Source: Panicum virgatum
Taxonomy: Eukaryota; Streptophyta; Magnoliopsida; Poales; Poaceae
Length of the DNA: 64,000 bases
Reading direction: 5' to 3'
Assembly: GCF_016808335.1 (NCBI RefSeq)
Contig: NC_053146.1
Location: 27,629,495-27,693,494 of the forward strand
This document shows, one piece after another, positions 43,901-58,900 of this stretch. A program made the translations under genes and the position numbers. The notes under the pieces are model-generated. The model was not told where the DNA came from. It saw only the letters and a program-made list of their open reading frames with translations, and made no database searches. Every line of letters begins with the position of its first letter. Positions within the stretch are counted from its first letter, which is position 1.

Positions 43901-46900
43901 GAATCGGTTAAGAGAGACCTTAAGGATTGGAGTATTTTAAAGAGATGGATTTGGATAGGAGCGCTTGGAGACTAGCTATTAATGTGCCTGAACCATGACC
44001 TTTGTTTCTTTTGGGTTTCACCTTTAGCCTACCCCAACTTGCTTGGGAAAAAAGGCTATGTTGGTGTTGTTGTCCTGTATCTTATTTGAGCATATGGATA
44101 GGCCTTCTTAGTTTGGTGCTCTTCAGTGTAGAATATCTTGCTGCTTCTGGAGGTCTTGTTTTTGTTTTCTGTGTTGCATTTAAGATTTACTCTGATCTTA
44201 GACAGTGGATTTTTTTTTTTATGTTGTGTCAGTGGACTCCCCTAGCAGTTCAAATCACCTTATTGGCTGATGCGAAAAATATAAGTTGGTTCTGTAAATA
44301 GATATATCAGATATGGGTTCTCAAGGTGGAGGGTGGCTTATGGAGATCTTAATGCACTCCCTTGAGATACTAGGAAGCAATTTCTATTGCATGCCATATC
44401 ACTCTGATATTAAGCATGCCCATATTAACATAGTGACCTCCTGGATGACACTGAAAGCACTGAAGCTTCAACTCTTTCTTGATGCATGCATTGAATTAAA
44501 AAAAATGGTAGAACCAGCCATGCATTTGATGTAAAGTTGTTTTTCTAAGAAATCTTTATCAATTTCTTGCCTATGATGATTGGAGTACTAATTTACACTT
44601 GACAGTTAATAAGCAATATATCTTCTCCAATATTATGGCCCCCCTTTCTGCTGTTTCCTATCTTTCCCGTTAACCATTAGAAGGTCTGGTGTTGCTAAAA
44701 CATAAAAGGGATATGGCTAGGAAGTTAGGATTTGATTTTTTTTTCGTTTGTTATCAGTGGAACAAGTGGAGCCAACAGTTGTGGAGATTGTTGAGAGATC
44801 TTTGGAATTCTGTCTGTTGCATCTAGAAAAATCATCATACGCTTGTGATGACTTTGGCTTACTGGTAAGTTTTCTTGGCTTGACTTGATTTTAATTTGGT
44901 GTGTGGGTCGGTGGGTTTTTCATTCTGATTTTCTGACCTATCAAAATTTAAAAGATGTTATATTAAAAATAATTTGATATGTTGTACATTTTGTTTCCAT
45001 CTTGGTTGTGCTTCTTGTAGCATTATGTATTTGTTAATTTGTTTGCATATTTGCAGAATGAAGTTGCCTGTTTTGTGGAATTTGTGCTGCTTAAAGGTAC
45101 TCACAATAAGGCATGCTCTTTGGAACCCAGCATTATAAATGACATCATTGAGCATTGGACATTTGTCCAAGTTGAAGCTAAGCGCTTGAGCCCACAAGAG
45201 AAATATTTCTGCTATCTAAAAGGTAAACTCCTGGGGCATTAGCCATGCGAAAAGATTCAATGTTTCATGTGCATTTGATGACTTATCTGTTATCTCTATT
45301 ACCAGGATTCAACTGCTCGAAAAGTGGAGATGATCTTAAACGATTTCGTTTGGCCTTATTACCAGAATACTTGCAGCGAGATTACATTATTTCGGAGAAT
45401 ACCAAATCATGTTGTGTGGTATCTCCAAATAGCATGGTGCCATTAGCGCAGCATTTTGCGGTTGTTCACTTATGTTGTATACCACGCCTTCTTACACTAG
45501 TGCAGAAGCTTTGCCAGTCTCCTGCTTTGGAAATGGATGAAGATGTAAACATTGATTTGAGGTTGTTTTTCACCCAAAGAATTTTGAAGTTAGTTTGTGG
45601 TCTCACTATGGAGTTTCCTCCTGATGCTTCTGATGCCATGCTGTTATTCTCAGTAGCAAGATGCACCGATAGCCTTCCAGCCTTGTTCAGACTAAAGTTC
45701 AAGTTCTCAAATCATGACAGAGTCTTCTCTGTAGATGGTGTTGGCACTATCTTGTTGCAGATACTTGAAGAATTTCTACAGCTAATGCAAATTATCGTTT
45801 GCAACAGCAACATCTGTTGTACAGTTCAAGTATGCATACTTTCATCCATGTTGGAAATCTTCAGTCCTAATATATGGAGATATGAAAAATCTGGTACTTG
45901 CTTGGTGCCTCCTTTAGCTTACTCTCCTCGTGTTGTTCAATTTGTGCTGAAACTTCTTAAAGATACCAAACAATGTACAAGACGTGTTGACAGGGACAAA
46001 CCTGACAAAGATACCTTTTTATATTCATTCAATCATGAGAAAAATGATCTGTCTTGTCATGTCCGTTCAGAGGAGGTATCATTGCTGAAGAAATATACAT
46101 GTGAGGAGTATCTACAATTTATCTTCCCATCAGGAGAACAATGGTTGAATGGTTTAGTTCATCTGACTTTTTTCCTCCATGAAGAAGGAGTGAAATCGGT
46201 GACAAATGAGAAGCCACAGCTGAGTTGCACAAACCAACCTGTTGTTTCAGAATTGGAATCTGTGGCAAGTCATGAGGATGAAGCACTTTTTGGGAATCTT
46301 TTTGCTGAAGTACGTCCTGCAGGAATAACTGAAAGTGTTGAGCAGCCAACATCTCTAGGGAGCGATCCATCAAACAGCCAGCAGGGGCCTATTCAGCTAG
46401 CTGCTGATCTGATATGCTTTATGAGAACATCCATATTCTCTCCTGAATGGTCCAGGGCTATATATATGGATGCTTGCAGAAAATTCGACACCTGTCATCT
46501 AGACCAATTTCTTTCAATACTGAAGTGTCAAGCTTGTTTCCCTGACGAAAGCAGTACTGGAAATACAATGCGTTCTGAAAATAAATTGCTGCACATCAAT
46601 GCTGCTTGTTTTGAGCTCCTACAAACGTTTCTTGTTTGTGATGAATGTTCTGCTTCTTTAAGGGAGGACCTCGTGGAGAAAGTATTCAATGTTGACAACG
46701 GTAGGTACACCTATAACCACTATGCACTTGCTCTAGTTGCGCATGCTATGACTTACACAGCAAACTCAGGATTTAGTCTGGGAAGAAAGATTTTTGTTCA
46801 GTGTGTTACTTATCTTTTGGAGAAGGCAAATGATACATCATCCAGCTCATTAAATGCTAGTGATTTCTGCGCAAGTCTCCCTTGTGCTTTTCATCTGGAA

Positions 46901-49900
46901 ATTCTTTTGGCAGCATTCCATTTAACAACAGAGTCAGGAAAGGTTGATTTAGTCAAAATTGTACTCTCCTCCCTAGAGAAACTGAAGCAGCCTCCGTCTG
47001 GAGTTGCTGTGGCTGGACTGACTAGATGGGCATTGCTCCTATCAAGACTTCTTCTTGTCCTGCGACATATGTTGCTGTACCCGTTAACACACCCATCATG
47101 GTTGTTTACGAGACTAAGATCCAGACTGAGGGATATCCAGTTGAATCAAGGCCAGTTGCGTTCCATGAGTGATTACTTGCCATCCCTTGCCACTGTTGTT
47201 ATGGAGGAAATGCTTGATGTTTCAGTCAAAAAGAGTGCTGTAACCAGTGACTTGCTCCCTCAGTTAATTGATGTCACTCCAGGTCATGCTGAATTCTATT
47301 TTGACAAGGCTGCTGTTGAAACTTTGGGCTTGAACATGGCTGATTTGAGTGCAACTATGTCACAAATCCTTAATTCTTGGAGTGGTATGAGTGCTGAAGT
47401 TGCTGATGATCTCATTGTGGAAAGATATATATTTTTGATTTGCTGGAGTACTTTATCTGTTATAGGGTGTCATGGCAATGATTCTATTCTTAATGATCAT
47501 TACTTGAAACCTGACCTTGATGATGTCAATGTCTTCCTAACATTTGCTCTAAGTATCAGCGATGGTGCTTCATCTCATGTGGGTGTTGATCAACCTGCAT
47601 TAATATTTAAACTCCTAAAGTCGTTGCACTCTGATATAGGTTTAAATAAGCTGGAGAGTTGGGATTTCCTAAGGAAAGGGACATGGCTTTCTTTTATTCT
47701 CTCTCTCATTAATGCGGATCTTCAGAGGCAGCAGAGAGGTGCAGAAACTGAGGTGGATTCACATATAAAACATGAGGTCCATGGTGAGGAGATGTTAACT
47801 CGTGGGAATAGTTTATCTACATACATAACCAAGAACTGTGGACACTGTTTGGATATCTTATCATCTCTTTTGGAGACCTATCTTCATACTTTTAAGAAAG
47901 CATATCTGTCATTTCTTGACAGTGGAAGGCCTTCCTTGGATAATTATTACCCTCCCCTGCTGCTCAAGCATTCTGTCTTTGACAAATCCAAGCACCACCT
48001 TTTTGAAAGATCTGGTTCATATTTGGAAATGCTGGAACCCATATGTAAGCTTTCATCAAGGATAAATGGAGTCACCACAAAGCTAGCTGAAGTGCAGAAA
48101 AATTGTTTCTTCCTGAAGTTCTTGTTGCATGGATTTCCATCAGCTTACACTTCTAGCAACAGTGCTCTCCTTTCTTGCATTCTGGTGATAAATGAGATCG
48201 TTCAAACCCTTAATGGTTATATAAAGGTCGCACAACCAGGAGGCACAGACAGAGTTGATGAGGGTGTTATTTCCAAACTGCTTAGTATGGTGATGACTGT
48301 TAGATCAGATCAAATATTCAGACCTGTTCATGGAGAGTGTGATCATATATTTATGGGTCTAATTAACAATAGGGATGATCTTGTTAAATACAGTGAACTG
48401 TTTGTTCTGAAGCAGCTAGAAGGATTCTTGGCTGGCATAAACTCGAATGAAAGCATGGATAGCAAGGTGAAAGAGATTTTAGTTTCTACAGTTGTTGATC
48501 TAGTGGAAGACCTTCGATCTAAAAGAGAGGTGTTTAAATTCTTCCTTGGTGATACAAAAGGAGCTCCTGAAGGAGCAAGCCGTATTTTTGCATCTGAGCA
48601 TGCTGATATGTCGGTCTTTCTTGATGTTTTGGATTGCAAATCTGAGCAGGTTAATTTGAAGATTCTGTACTTATTGACTGATATACTGGGCAATGGTTAT
48701 TGTCCTGGTCTTAAGCAGAAGTTGCAAAACAAATTTATTGGAATGGACGTGCCCTGCTTTTCATCGTGGTTACAATTCATAATATTGGGGCCTTCTGTAA
48801 AAGTTGAAAGCACAAATGGCACTGCTGGTCCTGCAACCCGAGAACTGGCAGTGGAATTTTTTACACATCTGATATGTCCACCTGAAACATTGGCCAAAGA
48901 ACTTCAACATCACCTTTTCAACTCCATGCTACTGTTACTTGATAGAGCATTTTTGTCACATGACCTCCAGACTGCTAAAGCATATTTCCATTTTCTTGTT
49001 CAACTATCAAGTGAGGAATCACACTTCAAGCACTTGTTTGAAAAGACTCTGATACTAATGGAGGCAATGGTTGAGGATGAGGGTAAGCTGCACACTTTAA
49101 AATTTCTGTTTTCTTTTCTGGAGGCAGTATTCGGCGATACTGGACTAAATAGAAGTGCCCTTAAGAGACTTTCATCAAAAACTTCTGGCAGCAGTTTTGG
49201 ATCAGGATCTCTGATCCCAAAGCAGTTGAAAAATTCGGAAAATCTTGTTATTTGCACAAATCAAGTTAGTAGTCCTGCTGTAGATTGTGATGCTAGCTCT
49301 GGTGAGGAAGATGAAGATGATGGTACATCTGATGGGGATTTAGGGAGCATCGATAGAGATGAGGAAGATGATGGAGACAGTGATAGAGCTCTAGCATCAA
49401 AAGTGTGCACATTTACTTCCAGTGGCAGTAATTTCATGGAACAGCATTGGTACTTCTGCTATACGTGTGACTTGACAGTTTCCAAAGGCTGTTGTTCTGT
49501 TTGTGCCAAGGTGTGTCATCGAGGGCATCGTGTTGTTTACTCAAGATCAAGCCGTTTCTTTTGTGACTGCGGGGCCGGAGGGGTGAGAGGAAGCAGCTGT
49601 CAGTGTTTGAAACCTCGGAAATTTACTGGGAGCACCACTGTAGCTCCAGCTGCTGCTAGCAGCTTCCACCCCATACTGGCTTATCATGAGGATGTGGAGC
49701 AGGTTGCAGATAGTGGTTCTGATTTTGAAGAAGATATCTCTATTGATGCTGATAATTCCATGAAGCTATCTGTGCCTAATGAATTCAGCAATTGCCTTCC
49801 TTTATTTCTTAAAAATCTGGATATTGAGGTTAGGGTGCTTGAAATCTGCAGAAAGTTGCTGCCTAATGTACTTAGCCGAAGGGAGTTGAATCTTTCGAAA

Positions 49901-52900
49901 GACAGAAAGGTTTTGTTAGGAGGTGATGTGCTGGTGTCACATTCCTCTGACATCTTCCAATTAAAGAAAGCTTTTAAAAGTGGATCACTGGACCTGAAGT
50001 TAAAAGTTGATTATCCAAATTCTAGGGAGCTTAAGTCACATCTTGCTAATGGTTCTCTTTCTAAATTACTGCTCAGTATCAGCAATCGAGGTAAGCTTGC
50101 TGTAGGAGAAGGTGACAAAGTTGCTATATTTGACGTGGGACAAATTATTGGACAGCCTACTGCGTCACCTATTACAGCAGACAAAACCAATGTGAAACCC
50201 CTCTCCAGGAACATTGTTCGCTTTGAAATCGTCCATTTAGTTTTCAACCCGTTGGTCGACCATTACCTCGCAGTTGCTGGATATGAGGACTGCCAAGTGC
50301 TAACATTAAATAGTCGTGGTGAAGTAACTGATCGCCTTGCCATAGAACTTGCGCTGCAAGGAGCATACATTCGTCATGTGGAATGGGTTCCAGGTTCTCA
50401 AGTTCAACTCATCATAATAACAAATTTGTTTGTGAAGATATATGATCTCTCAAAGGACAACATCAGCCCCATGCATTATTTTACTGTAGCCGATGATATA
50501 ATAGTTGATGCAACCCTTGTCCCCTCCTCAATGGGGAAATTGGTGCTGCTTGTTCTTTCTGAAGGGGGCCTTCTGTATAGGCTGAATGTTATATTGGAGG
50601 GTGACGTTGGTGCAAAAGTATTGGCTGAAACAGTCTTGGTTGAAGATGCTGTATCCATGCATAAAGGTTTGTCATTGTACTTCTCACCAACCTACAGGCT
50701 TCTGTTTGTATCTCATCAAGATGGTACAACCTTCATGGGGCGCTTGAATGGAGATTCTTCATTGATAACGGAGTTGTCATATATATGTGAGGAAGATCAT
50801 GATGGTAAATCCAAGCCAGCTGGGCTCTACCGTTGGAGAGAGCTTGTAGCTGGCAGTGGAATACTTACCTGCCTATCAAAATCTAAATCAAATGCTCCTT
50901 TTGCGGTGTCATTGGGTCCTCATGAATTAGTTGCACAAAACATGAGGCACAGTACTGGTACAAATTCCTCAGTGGTTGGTGTTGCTGCCTATAAGCCTTT
51001 AGCCAAAGAAAAAACACATTTTCTTATTTTGTATGATGATGGCAGCCTTCATATTTACTCTGACACATCTAGTGGAGGTGACAGTTTGACAATCCTTGCA
51101 GCAGAGCAAACAAAGAAGTTGGGCAGCAGCATCCTCAGCAGTAGAGCTTACACTGGCATAAAACCAGAATTTCCACTTGATTTCTTTGAGAAGACAACTT
51201 GCATTACATCTGATGTTAAATTTAATAGTGAAACAACCAAGAGTGGCGATTCTGAAAGCATTAAGCAAAGATTAACCTCAGATGATGGGTATTTAGAGAG
51301 TCTGACATCTGCTGGTTTCAAGGTAGGATGTTCTGCTATGTTCATAGTGTTTTTTCTTCCAACCATGCAGTGTACCTAAACCAATTAATGTTGAATGACT
51401 TATATGCACTCCTTTTTTTTGTGTGCGTGTTGTAGGTGACGATTTCAAATCCTAACCCAGATATAGTCATGGTGGGTTGCCGCATCCATGTGGGCAATAC
51501 ATCCGTTAGCAACATTCCTTCTGAGATCACAATTTTTCATAGAGTCGTTAAGCTGGATGAAGGAATGAGATCATGGTACGACATTCCATTTACTACTGCT
51601 GAATCACTTTTGGCAGATGAAGAATTCACAATTTCTGTTGGGCGGACGTTCGATGGTTCATCTATACCTAGGATAGATTCCATTGAAGCTTATGGGCGAG
51701 CTAAAGATGAATTTGGATGGAAAGAGAAACTGGATGCTGCGCTTGATATGGAAGCACTTGGTAGTAGTTCTACTGGTGGAAGATCAGGAAAGAGGCCCCA
51801 AATCGTGCCTGCTGCTCCTATCCAAGAGCAAGTTTTGGCAGATGCCCTTAGGATTCTCTCACGCATATACCTGATATGTCGACCAAGCTGCTTTACTGAC
51901 ATGGTTGATGTAGGCATGGAAGTTAATAATCTAAAATGCAGAGCTTTATTGGAAACCATCTTTCAAAGTGACAGGGAACCTCTGTTACACTCTGCCGCAT
52001 GCCGGGTCCTTCAGGCTGTGTTCCAAAAGGACATATACTATCAAGTAATACCAATTTTCGTTATCTACTGATCTTAACATTTTTTGTAAATGTTTTCCTT
52101 CTGCTCTACTATTTTTTGGTTAAACCTTTGGCTTATGTTTGTACAGGTTAAGGACACAATGCGCCTTCTTGGTGTAATAAAATCACTCCCAGCAATAACT
52201 TCAAGAATTGGTGTTGGAGGTGCTGCATCTAGCTGGGTGATAAAAGAATTTATAGCCCAGATCCATACAGTTTCCAAAGTTGCGTTGCACAGGAAATCAA
52301 ACCTGGCCACCTTTCTTGAAACTCATGGTATTAATTATACTTCTGACTTGTTTAACCAAATGTACCACTTGACTACATGTTGTCTTTTAGAAGGATTTGA
52401 TGTTCAATTGCTGACTGGCTGTTGGTTTGTCTCACCTTTTGCATCTTGACTCAAGGAACAGATATTATTGTGCTTCCACCAATCAGCATAATTGCAAAGG
52501 TTGCATTCATGTGGGCCCTTGATGCACATCAAACAACATGTTAGAGTGTAGTGATATTTGTCAATCTGTCCATTATTTTTCTTCTTTTTGCTGTACTTAT
52601 ATTTGCCTGCTTTGTTTCTATTGTGGACATAACCTGCATGCTAAGTTAACTCTCACAGGAAGGTAGGCTAGATGAATCATAAGGGTATTCTTATTGGTTA
52701 GTATGTGTGAACTAGAGTACTTTTGCAGTTTGAACCATATGCAACTGCAAAATATTACATCAATTATTCTGCTGCTGCTGCTGCTGCTGCTGTTTTGATG
52801 TTCGTCAACTTGACTCTCCAACCTACATTTGTATTCACAAATTTGACCATAGAATACAATTATTTAGCTCTGAAATGTGAAGCACAGTTGCTAATTTAAA

Positions 52901-55900
52901 ATATTCTCCCAACCTACAAGTTTTTATAGTAATAACTGCATATTTTGCAGGTACAGAAGTAGTCGACGGTCTTATGCAGGTTTTCTGGGGTATATTAGAT
53001 TTAGACAGACCGGACACACAGACAATAAATAGTCTTGTTGTACCCTGTGTGGAATTTATTTATAGCTATGCTGAATGCCTGGCTCTGCATTCCAATGAAA
53101 AATCTGGAGTTTCAGTGGGGCCTGCAGTTGCTCTACTGAAAAAGCTACTCTTTGCACCATATGAAGCAGTACAGACTTCTAGCAGGTGATCTTCTCTTCT
53201 ATTGTTTATCAGTCAATTGGGGTGCCACTATTTATATGCTAGTTTTCCTTTTATTTTTTCTACCATTTTCTCAATTGCTTTTTATTACTGGTTTTCAGTT
53301 TGGCCATTTCATCCCGATTTCTCCAAGTCCCTTTCCCGAAGCAGACAATGATAGCCAATGATGATGCTCCTGAAAACCAAGTGAAACAGAGTGCTGCTAT
53401 AAGTTCCAGCAGTGGAAATGCTCATGTTATGATTGAAGAAGATCCTGCAGCATCATCAGTGCAATACTGTTGTGATGGCTGCTCCACTGTTCCAATACTT
53501 AGGCAAAGGTGGCACTGTAACATATGTCCAGATTTTGACCTATGTGAAACTTGCTATGAGATAATTGATGCAGATCGCCTACCAGCACCCCATTCAAAAG
53601 AGCATCCCATGTCAGCAATACCAATTGAACTTGATACATTTGGAGGTGAAGGCAATGAAATCCATTTCTCTATTGATGAGCTAACGGATTCTGGTGTGCT
53701 TCATGCTCCTGCTGATAGAAGTGTTCAGACCTCCCCATCATCAGTTCATGTTTTCGATTCAAGTGAGTCTGCAGACTTCCCTGAGACTATTACAGACCAA
53801 ACAACTGTTTCAATTTCTGCTTCAAAACGTGCCATTAACTCCCTGCTACTTAGCCATCTAATTGAAGAGCTTAGAGGCTGGATGGGGACCACAGCTGGTA
53901 CTCGAGCCATACCTTTAATGCAGTTATTCTACAGGCTTTCATCTGCAGTTGGTGGTCCTTTCATGGATAGCTCAAAACCAGAAAAATTGGATTTGGAAAA
54001 ATTTGTGAAGTGGCTCATGGATGAAATCAACATAAACAAACCATTCCCTGCCAAAACACGATGCACTTTTGGAGAAGTTTCAATCCTTGTTTTTATGTTC
54101 TTCACACTTATGTTCCGTAACTGGCATCAGCCTGGGAGTGATAGTTATCATTCAAGGTCAAGTGGGAACTCTGATTTGACAGAGAAAGGTCCTGTTCAGG
54201 TTCCGGCATCAACCACAATAGCTCTTCCATCAGCTGGTGGTGACCAGGATAAAAATGAGTTTGCTTCTCAGTTAGTTCGTGCCTGTTCTGCCCTTAGGCA
54301 GCAGTCATTTTTGAATTATCTTATGGATATTCTGCAGCAACTTGTTCATACTTTCAAGTCGTCATCCATAAATGGTGAAGCTGGTTCTTCTGGTTCAGGC
54401 TGCGGATTCCTGTTGACAATTAGGAGAGAGCTACCAGCTGGAAACTTCTCACCCTTCTTTTCTGATTCATATGCTAAATCTCATCCAACTGATCTGTTCA
54501 TGGACTACTACAAATTGTTGTTGGAGAGTACTTTCCGGCTTGTATATAGCATGGTTCGACCAGAAAAGGAAAAGTCTTCTGAGAAGGATAGAAGCCACAA
54601 GGTTCCCAACACCAAGGATCTAAAGTTGGATGGATATCAAGATGTGCTTTGCAGCTATATTAGCAATCCTCATACTTCATTTGTTCGGAGATATGCAAGG
54701 AGGCTCTTCCTTCATTTATGCGGCAGCAAGACTCACTATTATAGTGTGAGGGATTCATGGCAATATTCCCACGAAGTCAAGAAACTTCATAAAATCATAA
54801 ACAAGTCTGGAGGTTTCCGAAATCCTGTGCCTTATGAGAGAAGTGTGAAGCTCATAAAATGTTTGTCTATTCTTTGTGATGTGGCTGCAGCAAGGCCAAA
54901 AAATTGGCAAAAGTTCTGCTTGAAGCACACGGATCTTCTTCCGTTTCTTGTGGACAACTTTTACCATTTCAGCGAGGAGTGTATTATTCAGACTCTCAAA
55001 CTTCTAAATTTGGCTTTCTATTCAGGAAAAGATGCAAATCATAATGTTCAAAAACCAGAGAGTGCTGATCTAGGAAGTTCTACAAGAACTAGCTCGCAGT
55101 CTTCAGATTCGAAAAAGAAGTGGAAGGGCGATGATGGTTCTGAAGGTTCCTCAGAAAAATCATGCATGGACATGGAACAGGCTGTCGAAATGTTCAATGA
55201 TAAAGGTGACATGTTGAAGCGGTTTATCGACATATTCTTGCTAGAGTGGAACTCAGCAGGTGTCCGCCATGAGGCTAAATGTGTTCTATTTGGAGTGTGG
55301 TACCATGCAAAAAACCCACTTAGGGAGACGATGCTAACAATTCTTCTGCAGAAGGTGAAACATCTTCCCATGTATGGGCAAAATATTGTTGAGTACACTG
55401 ACCTTATGACCTGTTTACTCGGGAAAGTGAATGACTCCAGTGCAAAGCAGAATGACTCTGAACATGTGAATAAGTGTTTGACACCTGAGGTAGTAAGCTG
55501 CATTTTTCAAACGCTCCATTCTCAGAATGAGCTATTGGCAAATCATCCAAATTCCCATATTTACAACACACTGAGTTGCTTAGTGGAGTTTGATGGCTAT
55601 TACTTAGAGAGTGAGCCTTGTGTTACCTGCAGCTGCCCAGATGTTCCGTATTCAAGGATGAAGCTCGAAACCCTCAAGTCCGAGACCAAATTTACGGACA
55701 ATAGAATAATAATAAAATGCACTGGAAGCTTTACCATACAATCAGTTACAATGAATGTTTATGATGCTCGTAAGTCTAAGTCTGTCAAAGTACTCAATCT
55801 GTATTACAACAACAGGCCTGTGACTGACTTGTCAGAACTAAAAAATAATTGGACTCTTTGGAAGCGTGCTAAGAGCTGTCATCTTACATGTAATCAAACC

Positions 55901-58900
55901 GAGCTGAAAGTTGAATTCCCCATCCCAATCACAGCATGCAATTTTATGATTGAGCTCGATTCGTTTTATGAAAATCTCCAAGCTTCTTCCCTTGAGTCAT
56001 TGCAATGCCCACGGTGTAGCAGGTCTGTCACTGATAAGCATGGCATATGTAGTAACTGCCATGAAAATGCATATCAGTGTCGGCAGTGTAGAAATATTAA
56101 TTATGAAAACCTTGACTCTTTCCTTTGCAATGAGTGTGGATACAGTAAATATGGTCGTTTTGAATTTCACTTCATGGCAAAATCCAGTTTTTTATTTGAC
56201 AACATGGAAAATGATGATGACATGAGAAAAGGATTGACAGCAATTGAGTCAGAGTCAGAAAATGCTCATAGGCGGTACCAGCAGCTGATGGGATTTAAAA
56301 AGCCTCTCATTAAACTTGTGTCAAGCATAGGTGAACAGGAGATTGACTCGCAGCAGAAAGATGCTGTCCAGCAGATGATGGTGTCCTTGCCTGGGCCCAC
56401 ATGCAAGGTAAATCGTAAGATTGCACTTCTTGGTGTTCTGTATGGTGAAAAATGCAAAGCAGCTTTTGATTCTGTTAGCAAAAGTGTTCAGACTTTACAA
56501 GGGCTACGTCGTGTTCTAATGACATACCTGCACCAGAAAAATACTATTGATACCAATGCATTACCAGCTTTTTCAATACCAAGGTCTCCAAGTAGTTGCT
56601 ATGGGTGTAGTACAATGTTTGTTACACAATGCTTGGAGTTATTACAAGTGCTGTCCAAACATGCAAACTGCAGGAAGCAACTTGTAAGTGCTAGAATTTT
56701 GTCGGAGTTATTTGAAAACAACATTCATCAGGGCCCTAGGACAGCACGCACTCTTGCTAGGGCTGTGCTATCGTCTTTCTCTGAAAGTGATGCAGATGCA
56801 GTTCAGGAATTGAACAACTTGATTCAGAAAAAGGTGATGTATTGTCTTGAGCATCATCGTTCCATGGACATTGCACAATCAACACGAGAAGAGTTACTGC
56901 TGCTATCAGAGACATGTGGTCTTGTAGATGAGTTTTGGGAGGCAAGACTCCGTGTGGCCTTTCAACTGTTGTTCTCTTCTATTAAGGTTGGAGCAAAACA
57001 TCCTGCGATTTCTGAACATATTATTCTTCCTTGTTTGAGAATAATTTCTCAGGCTTGCACGCCTCCAAAATCAGATGGTGGGGACAAGGAGTTAGGCTTG
57101 GGAATATCTAGCTTAACTGTGCAATCTAAGAATGATGATACAACTGGTAATACAACCACTAATAACCCCAGTGCTAAGATTCAATCAGATATATCTGGAA
57201 AATTTCACGATGGAACTCGAAGAGGCAAGGATATTCCACTTCTGAGCTACTCTGAGTGGGAGAGTGGTGCATCATATTTAGATTTCGTTCGGAGGCAATA
57301 CAAAGTATCACAGGCAGTGAAAGGATCTATTCAGAAGACACGTCATGATTCACACAAGTCTGACTATCTGGTTCTCAAATATGGACTCCGATGGAAACGT
57401 CGTGCATGCCGAAAGTTGAGTAAGAGTGACTTCTCGAAATTCGCCCTGGGTTCCTGGGTATCAGACTTGATTTTAAGTTCTTGTTCCCAGTCGATAAGAT
57501 CTGAGATATGCACTCTGATAAGCTTGCTATGCCCATCAAACTCTCCCAGACAGTTTCAGTTATTGAACTTGCTCGTGTCTTTACTTCCTCGAACACTCTC
57601 AGCTGGGGAAAGTGCAGCAGAGTACTTTGAGTTACTTGGGACCATGATTGATGCAGAGGCTTCACGTCTTTTTCTAACCGTTCGTGGTTGTTTGACAACA
57701 TTATGTTCTTTGATAACAAAAGAAGTGTCCAATGTTGAATCACAGGAGAGAAGCCTAAGCATTGATATATCACAAGGGTTCATTCTTCATAAGCTTGTTG
57801 AGCTCCTGAACAAATTTCTTGAAATTCCCAATATCAGAGCAAGGTAAAGCTGTTTATGGTCCTGAATAAGCTTCTTTGTTTGCACATAAGCTACCAATGC
57901 ATCTTGTTGCTTTTTGATGCCCTTACTGTTTCCCCCCTCATACTACAGGTTCATGAGCGATAGGTTACTATCTGAGGTCCTGGAAGCTTTTCTGGTGATC
58001 CGTGGGCTTGTTGTGCAAAAGACAAAGTTAATTAATGACTGTAATTGTCTTTTGAAAGACCTTCTTGATAGGTTGCTCGTTGAGAGTACTGAAAACAAAC
58101 GTCAATTTATTCGTGCTTGCATCTCTGGATTGCAGAAGCATGTGAAGGAAAAAAAGAGACGGACATCTTTGGTAGAGCACAGAGTTTTCGTTTATTTTGA
58201 TATTGTGCTTATAGTATGGTAGCAACTCTTCTGAACATAAACTGTAACTTATTCTTGCCCTGCTCATTTACTGGAGTTTTCTTTTGCAGTTCATATTGGA
58301 GCAACTCTGCAATCTGATTTGCCCAGTTAAACCAGAGCCTGTTTATCTTCTGATACTGAACAAGGCACATACTCAAGAAGAGTTCATCAGGGGTTCTATG
58401 ACAAAGAATCCATACTCCAGTGTGGATGTTGGTCCTCTAATGAGAGATGTGAAAAACAAAATATGTAACCAGCTTGATCTGATTGGACTTTTGGAGGATG
58501 ATTATGGTATGGAATTATTGGTTGGTGGAAATATAATCTCACTTGATCTGAGCATTTCCCAAGTCTATGAGCAAGTATGGAGGAAGCACCACGGTCAAAC
58601 TCAACATGCTTTGTCAAACGCCAGCTCACCAACTGCTGCTTCATCCCGCAGAGATTGCCTGCCAATGACAGTGACCTACAGACTACAGGTTAGGGTCAAG
58701 ATTTTTTTTTCTTTGCTTCAGTTTTTCATTTTATATTGGCACTCACTTAGTGGTAAGGGATCTTGACGCTTCTTTATAAGAACTGCTCATTAGCCACAAA
58801 CAAGCTAAGTTGCCGGAACTGCTATGACAGTTTATTTGCTAGTATATTTATGTGGTTCTATGATATGCCCCCTTTTAATATCATAAAACCTTGATTTCTT

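Noticed and set aside
51342..51435. Extension of BIG exon 4 to the stop at 51377
   Set aside because: A GT donor at 51323 and AG acceptor at 51435 keep the phase and continue the conserved protein; the tail after 51322 is intron.
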